Positions 41,070-48,411 of a stretch of DNA of 61,662 nt are shown here, piece after piece; the first letter of the stretch is position 1; every line of letters starts with the position of its first letter. Under the pieces are notes generated by a model that worked only from the letters and a program-made list of their open reading frames with translations, did not search any database and was not told the DNA's origin. The translations under genes were made by a program, and so were the position numbers. The stretch is from the NCBI GenBank assembly GCA_015063195.1, contig SUSX01000002.1, positions 1 to 61,662 on the forward strand, read 5' to 3'. The stretch comes from Thermoplasmata archaeon (GTDB lineage Archaea; Thermoplasmatota; Thermoplasmata; Methanomassiliicoccales; Methanomethylophilaceae).

Positions 41070-41255
41070 ATGGCAAGAATCAGGGTCGGAGACTCGGAAG
41101 TAACCGGTGACGGAAGGATAGATGAGATTATGAAGTCTTCCGGTCACAATCCCGATGCTTATCTGTTCATAATGGAGGGTGTACCCGTTCCCGATGATAC
41201 GGAAGTTTCCGGTGATGAGTTCGTTGATGCCATACGTGTAGCATCCGGCGGATGA
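41070..41255 (+). CDS. Small ubiquitin-like/ThiS-MoaD-type protein ending in Gly-Gly
   Basis: 61 aa; ...LFIMEGVPVPDDTEVSGDEFVDAIRVASGG matches the ThiS-like xVPxDTxxxxGDExxxIRVxSGG ending. Confidence 0.7.
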   Translation: MARIRVGDSEVTGDGRIDEIMKSSGHNPDAYLFIMEGVPVPDDTEVSGDEFVDAIRVASGG

Positions 41256-41257
41256 AA

Positions 41258-41596
41258 TCACTGTTTTTTCAGATATATCTCAGCCGCATTATCGAATAAT
41301 GCTGCAAGTTTGGGATCGTCAGGTTCCGTGATTCCCAATTCTTTGATTTTGGATGATATGAATTTACAGACATCCTCATCATGAATCATCAGACACGGGC
41401 TGCATGACCAGACGTCTCCGAGTTTCTTCGTTTTGATCATCTCACCGAATCTTGTGTCGTGACACGGATAAAAGGGGCAATAGCAGAAGGTACAGTCCTG
41501 ACCGTCATAATGGCACGGATAGTATTCACAGGATCTGTTCGGACCGATCCAACCCGCATCGATCTCCTCTTTGACCTTCTTCCTTATGCAGTCCAT
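41258..41596 (-). CDS. Cysteine-rich small domain protein
   Basis: 112 aa; CEYYPCHYDGQDCTFCYCPFYPCHDTRFG...WSCSPCLMIHDEDVC. Confidence 0.85.
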   Translation of the reverse strand: MDCIRKKVKEEIDAGWIGPNRSCEYYPCHYDGQDCTFCYCPFYPCHDTRFGEMIKTKKLGDVWSCSPCLMIHDEDVCKFISSKIKELGITEPDDPKLAALFDNAAEIYLKKQ

Positions 41597-41684
41597 GAAG
41601 TCACCGTCTTTAGAATCGTATGTCGGATATAAGAAAGTGGCCTTCAGATATACCCTTTGTATTTACGCCGATTGGGAGATATTG

Positions 41685-41719
41685 TTGTCTGTGACTTGAC
41701 TGTCTGTAACAATAGACAA
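41685..41719 (+). promoter_or_regulatory. Repeat cluster upstream of the UroD-type methyltransferase
   Basis: TTGTCTGTGAC and CTGTCTGTAAC direct repeats (15-bp offset) and TTGTCT...AGACAA inverted repeat. Confidence 0.4.
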
Positions 41720-41749
41720 CCCTTTTTACCTGTAATACGATGTAGGAAT

Positions 41750-42874
41750 ATGGATGCACCAGATGACATTATTCTGCCTCCTGTTGATGGAGATTGGCTG
41801 AAGCGTGCCAAGAGGCGTTATAATGCTACATTCATGGGAGGGGAGTTCGACAGGGTTCCGGTGGACCCTATGATGCTCGCACATTCCACAGTTTGTTGTG
41901 GATTCACTATCAGGGACTTCTATGAGAAACCGATCCTGGCTGCAAAATGTCTTGCTTACACCCAGGAAGTGTACGATCTTCTCCCTGTCACGAAATACTA
42001 TTTCGCACACCCGTGGTTGCCTGAATTGGGTATCGACCTTAAATTCATGGACATGACCGCCCCGGTTCCTACGAATGTAATTGTGAACGAACCGGAGGAT
42101 GTCGACCTTATCCATATCCCGGACAAGAACGACATCATGAACGGATACACTTACAACCGTCTTGTCGGTGCGATGGATTACATCAAGGCTAACATTCCCG
42201 ATATGTTCGTGCCGTTGGCTTACTGTCCGGAACCCGTAGGTGCAGGAGCCGAACTGTGCGGATTGGAACAGTTCCTCATGTGGACGGAGACCGAGCCCGA
42301 TCTGTGTAAGAAGCTGATTGACATCTACATTGAAACAGCCGTAACCGGAGCCGAATGTATCGCCAACAGATACGGAATGGCATTGATCAATACCGGAGCG
42401 GTGTTTGAGAATAGTGATACTATGTCACCTGCCACGATAAAGAGGCTGTCACCTCCTGCTCTTACAAGTCTGGTAAAGAAATGTCTCACTAAGGGTGCGG
42501 GACCGCAGGTATTCTATCATTTCTGCGGAAACCACAAGGATGATTACCATCTGTATCCCGGTAACATAATATTCACTCCCTTCACTATCATGCAGATCGG
42601 ATACTACGGGCAGGAATCATTCCCTGCGAAGATAATGAAGGAGACATTCGGACACTTCTGTGCAATCATGCCCTCAGTGGATACCAAACTGTTCGTCATG
42701 CCTGATCCCATGGCTGTATACAACTCAGCAGCCAAACAGGTAGTGGACGGAAGAGACAGTAAAAATGGATTCATCCTCGGTACCGCATGTGAGGTTCCGC
42801 CCTTTGCCCATCCGGCAAACATCCATTCTATGGTAAGGGCCGCAAAGGACTTCGGTTCATACGGAATGTGGTGA
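41750..42874 (+). CDS. Uroporphyrinogen decarboxylase (UroD/MtaA/MtbA) superfamily methyltransferase-like protein
   Basis: FDRVPVDPMMLAHSTVCCGFTIRDFY; HFCGN and later TACEVPPFAHPANI as candidate zinc ligands. Start trimmed from 41657 to ATG 41750 (MDAPDDIILPPVDGDW). Confidence 0.8.
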   Translation: MDAPDDIILPPVDGDWLKRAKRRYNATFMGGEFDRVPVDPMMLAHSTVCCGFTIRDFYEKPILAAKCLAYTQEVYDLLPVTKYYFAHPWLPELGIDLKFMDMTAPVPTNVIVNEPEDVDLIHIPDKNDIMNGYTYNRLVGAMDYIKANIPDMFVPLAYCPEPVGAGAELCGLEQFLMWTETEPDLCKKLIDIYIETAVTGAECIANRYGMALINTGAVFENSDTMSPATIKRLSPPALTSLVKKCLTKGAGPQVFYHFCGNHKDDYHLYPGNIIFTPFTIMQIGYYGQESFPAKIMKETFGHFCAIMPSVDTKLFVMPDPMAVYNSAAKQVVDGRDSKNGFILGTACEVPPFAHPANIHSMVRAAKDFGSYGMW

Positions 42875-42878
42875 TCTG

Positions 42879-44072
42879 ATGGACATTCCTGTTAAATTCA
42901 TTCATTGTGCAGATCTGCACTTAGGAAGTAAATTCGTCGGAGTGCTGTCCGACCGTCCTGAATTGGGAAAGATGCTGATATCGTCAACATTCGAAGCTTT
43001 GGACAGAATCGTTGACAAGGCGAAGGAAGAGAATGTCAATTTCGTACTGTTTTCCGGTGATGTTTTCGACGAAAGTAATGAGACCCCATTCACCAGGAAC
43101 TATTTCGCCGAATCACTGAAGAGGATCGGCGTTCCCTGTTACATCGTGTACGGAAACCATGATTTCAGAAGGAAATGGGAGGATTCCATTCCTCTGCCGG
43201 ATAACGCATTCGTATTCCCCACGGAGATAACTTCCGTTTACTATCCGAAGGAATCACCTGAAGTAGAGATCATCGGAGTGAGTTATTCAAAAGCCAATTC
43301 AGCCAAGAATCATGCCTTGGATTTTATGGGTTCGGAGGATCTGTACACAATCGGAATGATGCACTGCGATGTGGACATTCCAAACAGTCCGTATTCTCCC
43401 TGTTCTACTGCAGATCTCAAAGGAAGGAATGTGGACTATTGGGCATTGGGTCACGTTCACAAAGGTGGAATACTGTCAAAAGAACCCTATATAGTATATC
43501 CCGGTAACACACAGGGAAGAAATCCCAAAGAGATCGGGGAAAGAGGTGCATACATAGTCACCGTTTCCAACGGACGTGTCATTAAGATGCAGTTCTTCAA
43601 TACGCAGTCGATTGTATGGTCGGATGCTGAGGTTTCCATAACGGGTGTAAAGAACATCACCGATCTGATGGATCAGATATCCTCTAAAGTTACTAAAGGA
43701 TCGATAGTACGTGTAACTGTCACAGGTACGGGAATTCTGGACAAAAACATCAGAATGAACCGTTCCGATATAATCGAACTGATAGAGGCACGTACCGGAT
43801 GCTTCTGTTCATCGATGGATGTCAAATCCTCACCCGAAGTTGATTTCGAGAAAAGGATTGAAGGTTCGGATTTCATTGCAGCCGTTTTGGAATACGGGAA
43901 GAGACTTTCTATCCTCGATAAAGGAGAACTGATAAACCTCATCTGTAAGACCGGTGGATCGGCATATCTCCGCAGCTATTATGAGGAGATGTCTGCCGAT
44001 GAATTACGTCAGATTATCGACGATTCCGTGAAATACATCATCGAAAAACTTTCGGAGGTTGATGTGGAATGA
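42879..44072 (+). CDS. Mre11/SbcD/YhaO-like metallophosphoesterase nuclease
   Basis: 397 aa; FIHCADLHLGSKF, LFSGDVFDESN, YGNHDFRRKW, ALGHVHKGGI, YPGNTQGRNPKE. Confidence 0.92.
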   Translation: MDIPVKFIHCADLHLGSKFVGVLSDRPELGKMLISSTFEALDRIVDKAKEENVNFVLFSGDVFDESNETPFTRNYFAESLKRIGVPCYIVYGNHDFRRKWEDSIPLPDNAFVFPTEITSVYYPKESPEVEIIGVSYSKANSAKNHALDFMGSEDLYTIGMMHCDVDIPNSPYSPCSTADLKGRNVDYWALGHVHKGGILSKEPYIVYPGNTQGRNPKEIGERGAYIVTVSNGRVIKMQFFNTQSIVWSDAEVSITGVKNITDLMDQISSKVTKGSIVRVTVTGTGILDKNIRMNRSDIIELIEARTGCFCSSMDVKSSPEVDFEKRIEGSDFIAAVLEYGKRLSILDKGELINLICKTGGSAYLRSYYEEMSADELRQIIDDSVKYIIEKLSEVDVE

Positions 44073-46450
44073 AGATCAGACGTGTCAATATTGCTTCATT
44101 CGGACAAATAAACGGTTTCTTTGCCGATTTTTCAGAGAAGAATATGAATGTGGTGTACGGAGACAACGAGGCAGGTAAGACCACAATCTCCGAATTCATC
44201 AGAACCACTCTGTTTCCGGGAAAACCCTCGAAATATCCAGCTCCCAGGAAATCCGATACAGGAATGATAGAAGTTGAGATGGAGAACGGGGAGATCAAAG
44301 TCCTTGAAAGGGAATACAAGACCGTGAAAGAGAAGTACGGCAGGACTACGCCTGCCGAAGAAGTACACATGGACCATGAGACGTACAGGTCCATATCTTC
44401 TCTTGATTTGGAATTCCTCGGTAACAGCAAGATCATCTCCAGCGGCGAATACAGGAAGAAGTTCCTGACAGTACCCGGGGGAGAACACATCCCTGCTGTT
44501 TCAAAATCAATAGATTCACGTATGGATGAGCTTCTGAACAAGGAGCGTATCAGCGACCGTAAGATCATAGGAAAACATCTGAAGAACGTCAAATCCATCG
44601 ATGAGGAACTCAATGCGACCAAGGAAAACCTTCACAAATACGACGCATTGGCATTGGAGAAGAGCAAGATCATCGAGAGTCTTTCTGATGCTAAGGAACT
44701 TCAGAACCAGGCCAAGATCGAAGGCGGACGTTTGATGGTCATGGATGCCCTCAGGGGTCAGATAGATACTCTTGACAGACTCAAGAAGGAGAGAGAAAAT
44801 CTCAGTTATGCGGATGAACTCAGCGAAGAGGACATCACACTGTATGAGACACTTTCATCCAACTTAAGGGTGTACGACGGTCTTCTCGACGATTCCGAGG
44901 ATACGGTTGACGGATTCATGTCCGCTTCCGAAGCCAGGGAATACATGAACATTGCCGATAAGATCGAGGCCATATGGGAGAAACGTAACAGGGTCGATAC
45001 CCTTCACGGAGCAATGACGGATCTTTCCGCCGCTATCAACGATATCGAAGGTAAGATCGATATAATCCTTGAAAAGGCGAATCTCACCGAGGATCAGGCA
45101 TCATCGATAATCGTTGATGATGAGCTGAAGGAAAGGCTGTCCCGTCCCAGAGAAGGCAGACAGATGCCGCAGATTGTAGAAAAGTTCATGGATTTCAGAA
45201 TGAGAATTCCTGTAATCGCAATAGGTGCGTTACTGATTGTATCATTCATGATTCTTCATAATCCGATACCTCCGATAGCAGGAGGAATACTCATTGCACT
45301 GTCACTCATATATCCTAAAGTAATCAGTTCAATCTTTGACAAGAAGGATGTAGATCTTGACATCATGCTGATCACTAAAGGGTTCTCTGCAGGACTGCCT
45401 AAAGACGATGTCATCAGGAAGATGCATGCTATCGAAAAGATTGATGAACTTCTTGCCCGCAGAGCGGATGCAGAGGAAAGGCTTGCAAGAGCAACAGAGG
45501 AATATGTTGATCTTAAAGAGGAAATTTCAGAGACAACACTTCTGTTCGGAATCGATACCGGTTCCTTAAGAATCGATATCAACGACCTATATTCACAATA
45601 CATTGCAGCGAAAAACGTCATGGATGCATTCAATGAGACCGACGGAATATCAGAGAAGAGGTTTTCCACCGAAAAGAAGTTGGAGGAACTCTTTGCAAAG
45701 TACGGTTCCGAATCGAACTTCAAGAAACTCATGGCCGACAAGGATCTGCTGAAGAAACTCGATCTGAAGATAGAGTCTGTGGAAGAATCTATCGAAGTCG
45801 ATGTGGAGGTCTCTGTTGCTCAGGAGAGCGCTGTACCCGTAAAGGATGACCGCATCGATCCCGATTCCATAGTTGACGACCTCAACGTCCGTTTGGGTGA
45901 GATTACAGCGAATATGGACGCAATCATCAATGACAACACCGTCGGTGAACTGATGTACACCAAGGAATCGGAGACACAGAAGATCAGAGAGTATGCCAAG
46001 GAATGGGCAATGCTCTCACTGTCGGATACGATAATCGCCGAATGCTGTGCTAAGTTCTATTCCGATCTCCAGCCCACTGTCGTACGTACTGCCAATAGGT
46101 ATCTCGAGCTCATGACCGACGGAAGGTACAGGCTTTCCAATGATCCGAGAGTAAGTGAGATAAGCATCGAGGACAGGAAAGGAGTTAAGATTGCAGGTGA
46201 GTGGAGCAGCGGATTGGCCGATCAGGTGTATTTGGCCGTGAAGATGGCCATTGCCAAGGAACTCGGTTCCGAGAAACTGCCCTTCATCATTGACGACGTC
46301 CTTGTAAGATTCGACGCAAGAAGGAAACAGGGTGCATGCCGTGCGTTGGCTGAATTCGCTATGGATCAGCAGACCATCATTTTCACCTGTGATTCCACCG
46401 TTCTGTCGATGTTCAAGATGATGGATGACGTCAGAATAATAACACTGTAG
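44069..46450 (+). CDS. YhaN-like SMC/Rad50-type ATPase with central membrane segments
   Basis: 793 aa; VVYGDNEAGKTTISEFIRTTLF; central RIPVIAIGALLIVSFMILHNPIPPIAGGILIALSLIYPKVI; C-terminal WSSGLADQVYLAVKMAIAKELGSEKLPFIIDDVLVRFD. Confidence 0.88.
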   Translation: MKIRRVNIASFGQINGFFADFSEKNMNVVYGDNEAGKTTISEFIRTTLFPGKPSKYPAPRKSDTGMIEVEMENGEIKVLEREYKTVKEKYGRTTPAEEVHMDHETYRSISSLDLEFLGNSKIISSGEYRKKFLTVPGGEHIPAVSKSIDSRMDELLNKERISDRKIIGKHLKNVKSIDEELNATKENLHKYDALALEKSKIIESLSDAKELQNQAKIEGGRLMVMDALRGQIDTLDRLKKERENLSYADELSEEDITLYETLSSNLRVYDGLLDDSEDTVDGFMSASEAREYMNIADKIEAIWEKRNRVDTLHGAMTDLSAAINDIEGKIDIILEKANLTEDQASSIIVDDELKERLSRPREGRQMPQIVEKFMDFRMRIPVIAIGALLIVSFMILHNPIPPIAGGILIALSLIYPKVISSIFDKKDVDLDIMLITKGFSAGLPKDDVIRKMHAIEKIDELLARRADAEERLARATEEYVDLKEEISETTLLFGIDTGSLRIDINDLYSQYIAAKNVMDAFNETDGISEKRFSTEKKLEELFAKYGSESNFKKLMADKDLLKKLDLKIESVEESIEVDVEVSVAQESAVPVKDDRIDPDSIVDDLNVRLGEITANMDAIINDNTVGELMYTKESETQKIREYAKEWAMLSLSDTIIAECCAKFYSDLQPTVVRTANRYLELMTDGRYRLSNDPRVSEISIEDRKGVKIAGEWSSGLADQVYLAVKMAIAKELGSEKLPFIIDDVLVRFDARRKQGACRALAEFAMDQQTIIFTCDSTVLSMFKMMDDVRIITL

Positions 46451-46472
46451 GGGTCCACCCCTATTTTTTTTT
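46448..46472 (+). terminator. Intrinsic-like terminator of the yhaON-like operon
   Basis: TAGGGGT-CC-ACCCCTA followed by TTTTTTTTT; begins at the stop codon. Confidence 0.8.
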
Positions 46473-46544
46473 CTAAAATCACAGTACATTGGCGGGACGT
46501 CATTTGTGACGAAAAATTCACTGATATGTGTGATTTCTGCAAAA

Positions 46545-46818
46545 GCTTTATAATATTAACAATAGATTATGGAATTGAGGGTAGACGTACTATCTCCCTT
46601 GATTCACTGATTCACCATCACAATCACACTATAGGGCCCGATGTGCCCTGAGGTCCGATAATGACCTATATATGCTAGATGCAAGGAAGCATTAAAAAAC
46701 AGGACGGGAAGATGTCCTTATGCATAGATTACCGTTTAACCAGCGGTAGTAATAGAATAGAAGGATCAAAGAGAAGAGATAGTTGACGTTATACCCCTAA
46801 AACCCAAGAGGGGTTAGA
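46545..46818 (+). ncRNA. Candidate structured leader RNA/ncRNA upstream of dnaG (unknown class)
   Basis: TATA-like CTTTATAATATT near 46546-46557, then consecutive short hairpins (see findings) and a terminal hairpin pairing with the dnaG SD; no ORF of note in the segment. Confidence 0.5.
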
Positions 46819-48411
46819 ATGAACAGCATAGATCCTAACACAACAAAATATCTTGTTAAGGCTAAGCTCACTGCAGACGGAGTAGTCGAGAAGCCTGATG
46901 TTGTAGGCGCAATTTTCGGTCAGACAGAAGGTCTCCTTGGAGAGGAATTGGATCTCAGGGACCTCCAGAAATCCGGTAGAATCGGACGCATTGAAGTCGA
47001 AGTAACATCCAAGGGCGGAAAGTCCGACGGTCTCATTTACGTATCCTCAAGTTTGGATCAGGTTGAGACAGCAATTCTTGCATCCGCATTGGAGACAGTA
47101 GATCGCATCGGTCCCTGCAAAGCAGGAATCAGGGTTCTCGGAATCGAAGACGTACGTGTAACCAAGAGAGAACTCGTCGTCGAGAGGGCAAAGGAACTTC
47201 TCAATGAGCTCATGAAACAGAGCAAGGGAGCAGGAACCGACATCACAGAGACCATCAGGCAGAGCATTCAGGTCGATGAGATCACTTCATACGGAAAGGA
47301 CCGCTGCCCTGCAGGACCCAACGTCGATGATTCCGAAGCAATCATCATCGTAGAGGGAAGGTCAGACGTTATCAACCTGCTCAAAGCAGGAATCAAGAAT
47401 GCAATCGCAGTCGAGGGAACAAACATTCCCGAGACAGTTCAGCAACTTACTAAAGAGAAGGTTTCCACGGCATTCGTCGACGGAGACAGAGGAGGAGAAC
47501 TCATTCTCAGGGAGCTTTTCCAGGTAGCAGATATCGACTTCGTCGCAAGGGCACCCCGTGCACACGAGGTTGAGGAACTTTCAGCAAAGCAGTTGGTTAA
47601 GTGTCTCCGCAACAAGATCCCCGGCGATCAGTACATGGAGATGAACGGATTCGCAGTCCACGAGGAAGCATCCGAACCTGTACCCGTACCTGTGCCCGCA
47701 CCCGCAGTCCACGAGGTTGAGCACGAGGAAGTCAAGAAGGAGAGGAAGCCCAGAAGAGAGAGGCAGGAGAGACCCGAGCGTTCACTCCGCGGAACCGATG
47801 ATGACGAGCCCGTCAGGGAGAGGGAGCTCAGGAAAGGAAGGTTCAACAGTGATGCTGCAGAGAAATTCAAGAAGAAGGAAGTTCCCGCAGTACCCGTAGA
47901 GGTTCCCGCACCCGTTGAGGAAGAGAAACCCGAGGAGCCTGTAGAGGTCAAGGAAGAGGAACCTGCCGCAGTCGTCGCAGAACCCGTAGTCGCTACCACC
48001 AGGAAAGAGAGAAGAAACAGAGAGAAAGAATCCCACACCGAAAGGCCTGCAAAGGCAGAGAGGCCCAAGAGGGATCTCAGGTCATCAAGGAAACCTGCAA
48101 CAGACAAGGTGCTTTCACCCGAGCAGGAGACATACCGTGACTATCTCCGTGAGCTTTCAGCAACACACAACGCAAGAATCCTTAACAGCAGCAGGGAGAT
48201 CATGAATGAGCTTCCTGTCAAGAATTTGGTAGATACACTCAGAGCAAACTCAGAGGGAGTCGCAGCGATCGTATTCGACGGAATCATATCACAGAGGATC
48301 GTCGATGTCGCATCCGAGAAGAACATTCCAACAGTCGTCGGTGTCAAGAAGGGTAACATCCCCAAGATGCCTGCAGGAATCACCCTCTGGACAAAGGAAG
48401 ATCTGAACTGA
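46819..48411 (+). CDS. dnaG: Archaeal DnaG-type primase (TOPRIM) with a long charged low-complexity insert
   Basis: 530 aa; NTTKYLVKAKLTADGVVEKPDVVGAIFGQTEGLLGEELDLRDLQKSGRIGRIEVE; TOPRIM EAIIIVEGRSDVINLLKAGIKNAIAVEGTNIP. Confidence 0.95.
   Translation: MNSIDPNTTKYLVKAKLTADGVVEKPDVVGAIFGQTEGLLGEELDLRDLQKSGRIGRIEVEVTSKGGKSDGLIYVSSSLDQVETAILASALETVDRIGPCKAGIRVLGIEDVRVTKRELVVERAKELLNELMKQSKGAGTDITETIRQSIQVDEITSYGKDRCPAGPNVDDSEAIIIVEGRSDVINLLKAGIKNAIAVEGTNIPETVQQLTKEKVSTAFVDGDRGGELILRELFQVADIDFVARAPRAHEVEELSAKQLVKCLRNKIPGDQYMEMNGFAVHEEASEPVPVPVPAPAVHEVEHEEVKKERKPRRERQERPERSLRGTDDDEPVRERELRKGRFNSDAAEKFKKKEVPAVPVEVPAPVEEEKPEEPVEVKEEEPAAVVAEPVVATTRKERRNREKESHTERPAKAERPKRDLRSSRKPATDKVLSPEQETYRDYLRELSATHNARILNSSREIMNELPVKNLVDTLRANSEGVAAIVFDGIISQRIVDVASEKNIPTVVGVKKGNIPKMPAGITLWTKEDLN

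Noticed and set aside
46560-46800. SRP RNA or RNase P RNA as an explanation of the dnaG leader
   Set aside because: I could not find the SRP helix-8 GGAA/GCAGC arrangement or the RNase P GAGGAAAGUCC-type core; kept as unknown class.
46819-48107. Ser/Gly/Thr-rich antisense ORF (47628-48107, minus) inside dnaG
   Set aside because: Explained by the complementary strand of the Pro/Glu/Arg-rich DnaG insert.
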